The notes under the pieces: generated by a model
What the model was told of the DNA's origin: nothing
What the model saw: only the letters and a program-made list of their open reading frames with translations
Databases searched by the model: none
Part shown: positions 31,700-42,092 of the stretch, piece after piece
Position numbering within the stretch: the stretch's first letter is position 1
How the letters are laid out: every line of letters begins with the position of its first letter
DNA from: Pampus argenteus
Lineage: Eukaryota; Chordata; Actinopteri; Scombriformes; Stromateidae
DNA length: 64,000 bases
Reading direction: 5' to 3'
NCBI GenBank assembly: GCA_036937835.1
Contig: CM072864.1
Coordinates: 20,817,501 to 20,881,500, forward strand
Position numbers and translations under genes: made by a program

Positions 31700-31730
31700 G
31701 GAGACGTCATCGGACAATATGACGTCACAG
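31700..31730 (+). promoter_or_regulatory. chmp4b: Paired CRE/ATF-type sites upstream of chmp4b
   Basis: A full palindromic TGACGTCA at 31720-31727 and a 7/8 match, GACGTCAT, at 31702-31709 lie 18 bases apart, about 150-170 bases before the chmp4b ATG. This fits a core-promoter position. Binding is inferred. Confidence 0.55.
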
Positions 31731-31874
31731 GGCCTTCTCCAGGAAGTGGAGAAACATCAACAATCTTTCCAGGGCGAAGTGTCAGTGTGGGCTAGCGGTG
31801 AGAAAGTTAACGCTAAGCTGGGTTTTCTCGGTTTGTTTTTATTTTCATAAGTAGTGTGTGGTAGCGTCCTAGAT

Positions 31875-34210
31875 ATGTCGTTGTTCGGTAAGATATTTGG
31901 AGGAGGAGGAAAAGGAGGAAAGGGACCGAGCCCACAGGAGGCGATCCAGAAACTCCGAGAGACGGAGGAGATGCTAACCAAGAAACAGGAATTTCTAGAG
32001 AAGAAAATCGACCAGGAGCTACAAATCGCCAAGAAAAACGGCACGAAAAACAAAAGAGGTAAACAAAAATACCCGGACATGTTTTCTGTTCATTCCTCTC
32101 TGCGTTGATTAAAAAGCCTTGACAACAACGCGAGGCTACGTGTTAGCATATTAGCTGAGTTAGCTAACTGCACCCGAGCTGCCGTCACTGTTGGCAACAT
32201 CACCTCGCGTCGTTATCGAGACGCGGATGGAGGTTGATAGCCTGATTTGACTGGCTGATTATTGATTATCGTTCACTTCTTGTCACTGGGGACAATGGGA
32301 GTCTTATCATGTGTTTGTTGAGCATTTTTTTTTAATTCGTGTGATTCGTCTCGTGTGACCACTTAATCATCTAAAGAATAAAGATGTTGCGGCTACATTT
32401 AGATGCTCCTCTGCTGGATGTAAATACCCACTCGGTGTGTCGGGACAAGGGTTGTTGTTAAAAGGACGTGACATCACTTTCAGAGAGGTGGGCGTGTTTG
32501 CATCTGGGACAGAAGTTCACTAATCTACCCACGTGTGTATACTGTACTGTACTGTATGTCTGATTACACTCCTTGTTCATCTAACTGCCACTGACATGTT
32601 AAATTACTGTCGCTGCGTTTTATTTATGATCCCGCTCCGCAGAGGATCATTGTGATTTCAACATCCCCTGTTATGATTTACAGTTTTCCTTCAGCGTCAT
32701 CTCAGTAGATCTACTTTTTGGGACAATCCATTCATCCTCCTCTCTGTCTTTCTCTTCCCCGCAGCGGCTCTGCAGGCTTTGAAAAGAAAGAAGCGGTACG
32801 AGAAGCAGCTCGCTCAGATCGACGGCACGCTGTCGACCATCGAGTTCCAGAGAGAGGCTCTGGAGAACGCCAACACCAACACTGAAGTGCTCAAGAACAT
32901 GGGCTTCGCTGCTAAAGCCATGAAGTCCGCCCATGAAAACATGTAAGAGAGTCACAGATTAGGTTACTTATAATGTGACTGATCGATTAGATGGAGATTA
33001 TCAGGAATATGTGCTTTGATTTCATAACAGAAAACAGTCACTTTTAGCTCACAGAGGATTTGATCCAAATGCAGTAACACCTCCCTAATCCAAACTCATG
33101 AGCGCTGGATGAGTCAGTGACAGGCTGAAAAAATCGTGTAAACGCGTGTTCTGTTTTACTCAGACGTGTTTTCTCTCCTCGATGTTGTTTCAGGGACATC
33201 GACAAGGTGGACGACCTGATGCAGGACATTACGGAGCAGCAGGAGCTGGCCCAGGAGATCTCTGACGCCATCTCTAAACCCGTCGGTTTCGGAGAGGAGT
33301 TTGATGAGGTCAGTGATGCTTTTCAGATATTTTATTTTTGGTATTTCCTAACTGATCGCTTCCTTTTTAATTTGCTTTGAGATTTACCATATACATCTCC
33401 AACCCTTCACGCACTCTGACCCAGAAATGTTTTTGGTCATCAGCTCAGGTTATGTGTTTATTCTGTGTTCACTTCAACAAAGTTGTTTTGTGATTCACCA
33501 GGATGAACTCTGGTTTAGTGACACACTGTCGAGTCAACTTTTATTTCTAAATGGGTCGCATTCGTAGACTAATCTGACCACAATTGGTAGCATTCAGTCA
33601 ACCTGGGATAATATCACAGGAAGAATGAATACACTCAGTCAACTGACTTGAAGTATTTAAATTTAACTCCAGAGCGAGATGCTTCACTCCACTGAATGTT
33701 CAGACACAGAAAAGGACCAGATTTGGCCCCATTTAGTCTATCAATCAACCCGATAAATATCTTATAATTGATCTGAAACAGTTTTTTTTAGGTTTTGGGG
33801 TTAGAAGGATGAGTCGGTGCTCGTCCTCATATTTTGTGTTGCTTGCTGTCTTTCTCAGGATGAGCTGCTGGCGGAGCTGGATGAGCTGGAACAGGAGGAG
33901 CTGGACAAAAACCTGCTGGACATCGGCCCAGAGAACGTCCCCCTCCCCAACGTGCCTTCTACTTCATTACCTTCCAGACCTGGTAAGAAACTTTTGAAGA
34001 ACAACTCTACAAGCCAGACTGCAGCATTATTTTACTCAAGTTAATGTCAGCTGTCAGTCCTTGAAACCTGAGATCAACAATACACAACTGCATCATTTGT
34101 CTAAAGCTCTCACCGCTGTTATCCCTGTGTTTTCACCCACAAAAGCCAAGAAAGAGGAGGACGAGGACGACATGGAGGACCTGCAGCGCTGGGCGATGGA
34201 AGCCATGTAA
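31875..34210 (+). CDS. chmp4b: Charged multivesicular body protein 4b (ESCRT-III, Snf7 family)
   Basis: This is the main polymer-forming ESCRT-III subunit, acting in multivesicular body formation, cytokinetic abscission and membrane repair. Coding exons are 31875-32058, 32765-32942, 33194-33308, 33859-33982 and 34146-34210, giving 221 aa against 224 for human CHMP4B. The N-terminus MSLFGKIFGGGGKGGKG carries the membrane-inserting hydrophobic start and glycine/lysine-rich loop. The basic helices 1-2 follow (KKRYEKQLAQIDGTLSTIEF), then the family-typical NANTNTEVLKNMG. The acidic C-terminal half (DELLAELDELEQEELDKNLL) covers the MIM2 and auto-inhibitory region. The last helix, EDLQRWAMEAM, corresponds to the ALIX-binding tail. 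Among CHMP4 paralogues, the C-terminus and the eif2s2 neighbour (near CHMP4B in human) favour 4b. Confidence 0.95.
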
Positions 34211-36300
34211 ACACAGCATCCGCCACATCATACCTGCATCAGAGAGGGAAGAGGAAGGCGCAGGGGGGGTGTTGGGGTGGGGGGGTTGAATGGACATGAT
34301 AGTATGTTGTGTATGAGTGTGTTTGTGTGTTTGAGGAGAGAGCTGAAGTTCATCTGACACTACGAAAAAGCAAAAATGCTGTATTCTTTTCTTTTCTCCC
34401 CTGTACTCCTCTCACCCCAAATCTTAGAGACCCCCAGGTGCTCAGTGCCAACGAGACAGTCGGGAAGCTCACTGTATCAAGGCAAAGTCACCTAATATTT
34501 TTACCCTCTATTTTAATACAATACTAGCACTTCGTGGTCCTTGCACCTGGCAGGGCTATTTCAGCGCCTGCAGAGTTCATTTTGAAGTGTAATAGTGTGC
34601 GCTCTGCGGTTCATTCACAGTGGCAGGCCGTGTGATGTTAACATCACTGGATGACAGAGGAATTTTCATTGGAGCTTAATCCTGAACGATCTGTTTCTGA
34701 CTCGTATATTTACCTGCGTTGGTGGCATTTAACTCGCTGGATGTTTTATTTTTCTTCCTTCTCGACAAAAGCAACAGTCCTTAGTCGAACATGAGCAGGG
34801 TGAAGAAGCTACGATCTGTGTGTTTGCCAGAATACAAACCCCTTCTTTTATTTCATGCCCCCCCCGAGTCGGCCCTCTTGTTTCTTCCCCCCCCGTCGCC
34901 ATTGAAGTGACTTCTTTCTCAAAGCCGTTATCACCAGTGGTTCTTGTTATTCAATATAAATATCCAAAATGTGTCTCTTTTTTATATACAGTATTTTCTG
35001 CCGTCACTGAGAGGTTCTGTTTGGGTTGTGTGAAGCATGCAACAATGGGAAAGTCATAATACAGATCACAACACACGGCTAGAAGCGAGATGTTTAACCT
35101 AACACTTTATCCTGCTCTGTCTGTCATGGTCCTTCTCATAATGGTTTTTTTTGTTTCAAATTGTATAATGTAAAAAAAATAACTAATAATAATAATAATA
35201 AGACTACAACTATTGTAACACCTACCTTATTAACTGCATCCAAAAAGGAGGTGGTGGTTTATAAAAGATTAGATTATTGTCAATCTACAACTTCAGTAAT
35301 TTGGCGTTTAAAGAGTTAATTCTTTTAGTTTTTCAAAGTCATGATGTACATTTTTTACATGGGGAAAAAAAAAAGACATAACACAAGGACAGATGGACAA
35401 GCATGTTTGCATTTCTATGTTTTATTTATCCAGATGAGAATATTATTTGCAAAGTCATTAAAAGTTTTCAATTCTTTTAATGTAGTGGAAGCTTTTTCTT
35501 CATCATTGTGTGACTGTGCGTTATATAACAATTATACTTTCCCAGAGCCCAAGCTGTTGTCTTCAATGTCCAACAGTCCAAAACTGCAACGATATTCAGT
35601 TTACTATCACATAAGGCGCATAAAAGTAGCAAGGAACCTACAGTATGAGCAAATACATGCCAAAATGATTAAAATGAGAAAACGTAAGTAAGTTAGTGGT
35701 TTAACGTGAGCCGGTTAAGCTTATGGTGCACATGCAGACAGACGTGTCTCACAGTTGTTTACATTGAATGAGATTTTTAAGCTTTTTGGTTGAACATTTG
35801 GTGAATAAATAGTCTCTGAATATTGTTATTTCCTTAATGTTATATGTTTTTAATGTTGTAACACTTTGAGATTCATTGTGAATAAGAAGTGCTGTACAAA
35901 TGATCATTATTATTAATATTAGCATTGAAATCAAAACTGTTAATTCTGTCTGACCCTTGTTGAGCAAATATATTAAATGTCCTTTGTCCTTTTACTTTTC
36001 TGACACAGGGACACAATGACCTTCCTGTAGAATAATAAAGTTTAGTTTATACTAATTATAAACTCATAAAATACATATTTTGCATCCTTTGTAGTTGAAC
36101 ACTTCTTTTTCTTCCCACGTTATTTATAGAAATCGTCACTTACAACATGTGTAATATAATAACGATCAATAGGCATTATAATAAAATTAAATATATAAAT
36201 AAATAAAGTGCACAGAATAAATACTTAAAGGAAAAGGCAGGTCATAGAGTCAGATGTTATCAAAACACTCTTTTTAACTGTATGTGCACATGTCTTACTG
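34211..36300. other. chmp4b 3' UTR and chmp4b-eif2s2 intergenic region
   Basis: Immediately after the stop there is a G-rich tract (34261-34287) with several runs of four to seven G. No strong nearby AATAAA is seen; candidates are at 35804 and 36034. A fragment of the 'gatattcagttt' repeat is at 35540-35640. I see no further coding exon. Confidence 0.5.
35540..35640. mobile_element. Fragment of the 'gatattcagttt' repeat family
   Basis: AGAGCCCAAGCTGTTGTCTTC, GTCCAACAGTCCAAAACTGC and GATATTCAGTTTACTATCAC occur in the same order as in the copies at 10930 and 56520. Confidence 0.6.
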
Positions 36301-36377
36301 TTTATACGTTAGCTCGCTCTTGAACACTCAGTTGAAGTGCGCTGGCGCGAGGTACTTACGTCAGGACTTGGCGACTT

Positions 36378-36392
36378 GACGCATGCGCACTG
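36378..36392 (+). promoter_or_regulatory. eif2s2: NRF1-type motif upstream of eif2s2
   Basis: GACGCATGCGCACTG is close to the NRF1 palindrome GCGCATGCGC and lies about 115-125 bases before the eif2s2 ATG. Confidence 0.55.
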
Positions 36393-36504
36393 CAGGTCTA
36401 CCGCTGATGCAAGACATTTTCGGCGCAGCAGTGTGGGACTAGTCGAGGAGTAAAAAAAGGAGCCACATTTCAGCCACATTTCAGTCACTTTGTAGTCCGC
36501 AGAC

Positions 36505-39500
36505 ATGTCAGGAGACGAGGTAAGTCACCCCGGTGTATCTACCGGTCAGTCCGTGTTGGTTTGTAGACTCGTCGGGTGAAATTAGGTGAATTATCGGCTC
36601 GGATGGGTGTCGAGGATGACTTTGGGCCTCGGCACCGCAGCAGCACTCACATGGCTTCAGTCGAGCTAACAACGGCCTGATCACCAGAAATGACACGAAC
36701 ATATGCTGAGCACCGGTGTGTCGGGCGATACCACACCGTGAAGATAAATAATATTTCCTGTGGTTCATCAATCCGCCCTGTTACCATTGATGAACAACTC
36801 AAACCGACGGGCAGAAACGAGCCAGTTAGCAGCGAGCTAGCGTTAGCCGTTAAGCTAATGATGGTTCATTTTCTCCACTAGAGACAAAAACCTGCCACAT
36901 CTGTTCTAACATGAAGCACAGTCGGCTTTCCTTCTGTGGGTCGTCACAGAAACTGCTGTCAGAATAATGGATACATCTACTTACATTATTAACATTCATC
37001 ATCATTTCCCTCTGTCTGTTAATAGGAAATATGGATTTGACGACAGCCTTCATATTTAATATTTCAGAATATAGCATATAGAATAAGTTAACTGGGTTAA
37101 CAGCCGGTTATCACCATATTTTATGACTAAATCATCACATAAATACATATGTTGTCACTCTCAACACTGGTTTTCTGAATGTCAGGTTTTTAATGGGTGT
37201 GTAGGGCTGCAGATAACGTTTCTTTTCCGCAATTATTCATGTTTATTATCTTCTTTATTATATATTTACTTTATAAAATGTAAGGAAAAGAGTGTCAGAT
37301 TCAAAACTGGATCTTCAAATATATTTTCTCCAACAAACTGCCCAAACCCCAAATATATTCAGTTATATCAGATTAGATAAAAATCAACACTGAGAGGTTG
37401 GAATCTGATTATTTTATGACCATTTTTCTTGATTGGCATCAAACATTAGAGACACATTCTCTGACTAATCAATGAATGAGCTCATTGTTGCAGGTTTTTA
37501 AATTACTGATTATAGGTAACCAGGGGTATCTGTGTTTATACCAGTTTTTCTAGGAGGACAGTAGCTGGTAATGATCAACTGTGTTATTTACTAATGGTCT
37601 ACCAGGTTATTGAACCACAAATTATTTCACCCTTGGAGGAAAAATAGGTAGAACTACAGAAGAACTACGTTGGCTGTCATTTGATGACTATTTCTTTTGT
37701 CTTTCTCCTCCAGATGATTTTCGATCCCAACATGACCAAGAAGAAGAAGAAGAAGAAGAAGCCCTTCATGCTGGATGAGGAAGGAGGAGAAGGAGTAGGA
37801 GGAGAAGAGGCTAAAGAGGTGGAGGCCAAGGAGGCAGAACCAGAGGCCGGAGAGGATAAGGAGGTGGACTTTGACGAGGATGAAGGCAGGAAGAAAGGTT
37901 AGAATTGAAATATTTGTTTTACTCGGATAAAGAGACTTTGATTGAAAGCTCGTCCGCCTGCCACAATTGCATCATAGTTAAGACTCTGAGTCTGTGCATA
38001 TTTTTCTTGATTTTTACACTGAACATTTAGCTGCCTGTCTCCATTACATTGGAATCAAGTGGGATTTACTTTATCTTCTCTAGAGCCGTCTGATGATTTG
38101 AACGACCTGAACTTCTTCAACCAGAAGAAAAAGAAGAAGAAACCCAAGAAAGTATTTGATAACGATGTCGAGGAGGGATTAAAGGTCAGTCGCTGTCAAA
38201 CCACAGCCCAGTTTTTCATCTGTGTTCTCACCTCATCACTTAGTTGTCTAGTCAAGTTTCTGTCCTCAGATGTTGCTTTCTCTTTACTTTCCTTTCCATC
38301 AAGATAATCATCATCATTTCCTCATTTAATTTCACTCTTTTTGGTCTAAAACAGGAGCTGAAAATTGAAGGAGAGCAGACCGAGGCGCTGGAGGAGGACA
38401 ACCTGGACCTGATGCTTCCTGCCAAGAAGAAGAAGCCAAAGAAAGTGGACTTTGATGAGGGAGAGCTACTGGAGAAGGATGACGGTAATAATAAGTTGCC
38501 TATTTTTGTTTTTAATGGTAGAAAACTAAAGAAAGATGTAATAACTTGTTTGTATCATGCGTTTCCAGCACTGGAGGATGATGAGGGGAAAAACAATGAC
38601 GGCATCTCATTCAGTTCCTCTACAGGACCGGCCTGGGCTGGCACTGAAAGAGACTACACTTATGATGAGGTAGGACAGTGCATACACACACACACACATA
38701 TGACTGCTCATTCGACTGAGGAAGGACAGCTTACTTGCTGCGTATTCATAAGTGAAAATGAAAGTGAAATTAAACAATGTAGAGAGAAGGAAAAACAGGA
38801 AGGTATCTCAATTAACACTTTTATTTCTTGTAAACTGCAACAAATGCACAACAGTACACTGATTGTACATGAGGCACAAAATCTAACCTAGAGAGGGATC
38901 TATGTGTTTGAGGGAGGAAATGTGGTACATGTAAACTGCAGTTGGCGTCACTCTTTGCATCATTTTTCACAGCTCTTGAATCGAGTTTTCAACATCATGA
39001 GGGAGAAGAACCCAGACATGGTGGCCGGTGAGAAGAGGAAGTTTGTGATGAAGCCTCCTCAGGTGGTCCGAGTGGGAACCAAGAAAACCTCCTTCGTCAA
39101 CTTCACAGATATCTGCAAACTGTGAGCCTCCCCGCTCTCCCACCTCATACTGTGTCAATCCCAGTGTGTCATAAGTGCCATCTATAAACTGACTCTATCT
39201 GTACTTCATCACAGGTTGCATCGTCAGCCTAAACATCTCCTCGCTTTCCTGTTGGCTGAGTTGGGAACAAGGTATGTTTTTGTATTTACTGTGATCAAAT
39301 TCATAAATATACAGTAAATGGATTTCATGTCAATTTTAGCCACAGAGAGAAGTTTCTACTTGTCGAATTAAAGGAGATTTATTATTTCTTAATATCAGCA
39401 ACCTCTTCATTCTGTGTTTGTTTTTTGTTTTTACTTTTAACAGCGGCTCCATAGACGGAAATAACCAACTTGTGATCAAAGGCAGATTTCAACAGAAACA

Positions 39501-39820
39501 GATAGAAAATGTGTTGAGAAGATATATCAGTAAGTAGTTTTTAATTAGTCACACTCTCACATTTCTCTACCAAGACACAACTAAAACATCACCTAAAGGA
39601 ACTAAAGTACCACAGTGCTAATAACTGTCTCCCCACCTCTGCAGAGGAATACGTTACGTGTCACACCTGCCGCTCACCAGAGACCATCCTGCAGAAGGAC
39701 ACTCGCCTCTATTTCCTGCAGTGTGAGACGTGCCATTCCCGCTGCTCTGTCGCCAGCATCAAGACCGGCTTCCAGGCTGTGACGGGCAAGAGGGCGCAGC
39801 TCCGCGCCAAAGCCAACTAA
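36505..39820 (+). CDS. eif2s2: Eukaryotic translation initiation factor 2 subunit 2 (eIF2 beta)
   Basis: This is the beta subunit of the eIF2-GTP-Met-tRNAi ternary complex; its lysine boxes contact eIF5 and eIF2B. Coding exons are 36505-36519, 37714-37897, 38084-38184, 38355-38484, 38569-38669, 38973-39121, 39215-39271, 39444-39529 and 39645-39820, giving 332 aa (human 333). Exon 1 encodes only MSGDE. K-box 1 is eight lysines (14-21). K-box 2 is NQKKKKKKPKK (about 79-89). K-box 3 is AKKKKPKK (about 123-130), interrupted by proline. The core from LLNRVFNIMREKNPDMV onward is almost identical to human. The C-terminal zinc ribbon has C280, C283, C301 and C304 (CHTC...CETC). The protein ends RAQLRAKAN. 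Two donors are weak (GTTAGA after exon 2, GTAGGA after exon 5) but phases close. Confidence 0.98.
37200..37460. mobile_element. Degraded copy of the dispersed repeat in eif2s2 intron 1
   Basis: It begins GTAGGGCTGCAGATAACG, contains GCCCAAACCCCAAATATATTC and AGAGGTTGGAATCTGATTAT, and ends TTTTTCTTGATTGG. The order matches the family described at 56400-56720. Confidence 0.5.
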
Positions 39821-40870
39821 AGGCCACCAAAACTTGGCTTCCCCTCCCCTCTCGGCCTCTCCTTTCTCCCCAGACGGGTCGAACCTGGGTTTAGACGCCC
39901 CCCTGATTCGCAAAAAGGACTCTCTGAATCGAACTGCGGGAGGGTTTGGCTGTTGTTTAGTTGTGTTATGGCATGACCGGGCAGGGAGTGAGAGAGTATC
40001 TATAGCTGACAGATGGGAGTTCAGGCACTGTAAGCAGATGATGTGTCCCCATATACACTGTTGGATGCATTTGATTTGTTGTCCGGCTGATGAACCCTGC
40101 ACCTCCTACTTTTTTTTTTTTTTTTGCTGTTGTTCTTGCTTCCTGCAAGAAAAACCCAAATTTAACATGGCTTGAGTCATTCCCCATTCTTTCTCATTCT
40201 CTTACATTTACACACATTTACATTTTTATGGTTATGCTTCTGTTTCTGGTCTATTTAAGAGTGGAAAAAACAAGTTGCCAGTTGATGACAAGGTCCTAAC
40301 ACAGACCTCCTTTTGATCATTTTGTAGCAAAAGATGACCATAAAGTCTAACTGCTTGAGGGGATAACGGGGAGAGTGCCTACTCACTGAAGACATTAATA
40401 GAGAGGCGAGAGGCTGTGTGTGTGTGAGAGACAGAAATGGAAATTACACAGTGTGCATGCTGTTATGGCATTGATGAGCATTTGTGTACTTGTATTTCTT
40501 TGACTTCTAAAGTTTAGATCAACACACTTTATTAAATATTGGACAGATTTAATTAGATGAATGTGACAATGTTGTTGAGAGGATTAGGTTTCTTGAACTA
40601 AAGCCAGTGCTTTTACCCCAACTGTACAATCTAGCTTTACACTGAAAAGCAGACTCTGAGCAGGCACCTCAGATCAGTCTCCTCTAACAGGTTGACATTT
40701 TCAAATGTGATTTAAATTTACACCTCAAGCTAGCCAGGGAAGAGGAGTTTCAGTTCAGTGATCCTGGATACATGACATTAATTCTGTTCATATTGGAGAA
40801 GAATGTGAAGGTTTGGCTGGAATCCTTTTAAAACCTGGTTTTTACAGAAATAAAATGTTCTACTCTCTCT
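39821..40870 (+). other. eif2s2: eif2s2 3' UTR
   Basis: About 1.0 kb lie between the TAA and the AATAAA at 40849. A poly-T run at 40110-40126 is the only low-complexity block. No other gene is seen. Confidence 0.65.
40849..40854 (+). terminator. eif2s2: Likely eif2s2 polyadenylation signal
   Basis: AATAAA is followed by a CT-rich then GT-rich stretch (TGTGTTTGTGTC about 50 bases on). Confidence 0.6.
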
Positions 40871-41304
40871 CTCCACCATTGTTCTCCCTGTTATTACATC
40901 TGTGTTTGTGTCAATTTCTGTTTGTGCTGCAAAATAATATATCTCTGGATATATCACACCTGGAAAAATTAATTGCTATCAAACTTTCACCATAGTGATT
41001 TTAGACAATTTGCTCTTTGAGGTCAGTGATTGACTGACAGGTTGACTCTACCTCTTTAGACTGAGGGAGTGTTAAAGGGCAAATAATTCATTCATATAAC
41101 TAAAATTTGTCTTAGAAGGAACTGTTTACTATATTAACCACAAAGTGTAGTAATTGTAATTGATGAGGCATCAAACATTTGAAAACAGTTTACAAGAGTA
41201 AAGACAAGGATTTTGACATAAAAGTGTTTTGACAATTTGTCTGGACAGTGAAACCAGGGACAGGTGATGCAGAGGGAAAATTATTTTAATTTAAAACTGT
41301 TTAA

Positions 41305-41897
41305 ATGACAGGTTCACCATTTTTCATCAGGCTTTTTTTTTTTTAAAGGAGCCCAAATTAACATTGAGATATATTCTTGCTGTAATTCCTCCTGTTCATA
41401 CTGACTATTAGAAAATGGCTTCACTTATAATGTAAGTGATGGTGGACAAAATCCACAAGCCTCTGTGGAAAAATAAATAAATAAAAGTTTATCTGAAGCT
41501 AATATGAGGCTTCATCCATTCAAATTAGTCAAATCAAACATGCATGTTTCAATGCCATACTATACTATATTATGTATATACTATACTTCCACAGCTCAAC
41601 AGGGAAACACTGTCCGAGGAAGCCCAAAGAGGGAATTTGATAAATGCTAAAAAGACTAAATGTGGCAGATATCCACTTTATATGACTAACTCAGACTGCT
41701 ATGGTCTCATCTAAGCCTAAGAGAAACATGTAAATGCATTTTGTGCGGACACACTGTGGATTTATTTACTTGGCATTTGAAGTCTTTTAATAGCCAGAAT
41801 GAACATGAGGAATAATTACAGTGAGGAAAACCTCTTTCAGTGTTCATATGGACACCTGACGGTTGTTTTAAGACAGACTTGAATATTGTGAACCTAT
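41305..41897. mobile_element. Foldback (long inverted repeat) element between eif2s2 and srsf6
   Basis: The left end ACAGGTTCACCAT is mirrored by ATTGTGAACCTAT at 41884-41896. Internal blocks pair as well. The left TGTAATTCCTCCTGTTCATA (41381) is close to the reverse complement of 41798-41825, and the left GAAGCTAATATGAGGCTTCA with GTCAAATCAAAC pairs with 41670-41725. The arms are roughly 250 bases around a centre near 41595-41640. No coding capacity is seen, so it is non-autonomous. I recognise the body as a repeat common in acanthopterygian fish. Confidence 0.65.
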
Positions 41898-41999
41898 CAT
41901 TCGAGTCAAATATTTTTCTCTTGTCAGTATGATAAAGATGAGCAATATGAGCTTTTAATTTGAAGCTGAATACCGGACATGACGCACTGTTAGCCTTCG

Positions 42000-42092
42000 C
42001 TGCTATTGGTTGATTTGGCGTCTTCTTGTAGAAGAAGAAGCAGGTCGGGTCCAGCTTGGCGAGGAGCAGCGGTGAGCAACAGTCGATAAAAC
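42000..42092 (+). promoter_or_regulatory. srsf6: srsf6 proximal promoter and 5' UTR
   Basis: An inverted CCAAT box (ATTGG, 42005-42009) lies 84 bases before the srsf6 ATG. Purine-rich sequence follows. Confidence 0.45.

Noticed and set aside
38244..38891. A 215-codon single frame in eif2s2
   Set aside because: It runs through introns; only the parts 38355-38484 and 38569-38669 are coding. The intron happens to lack stops.
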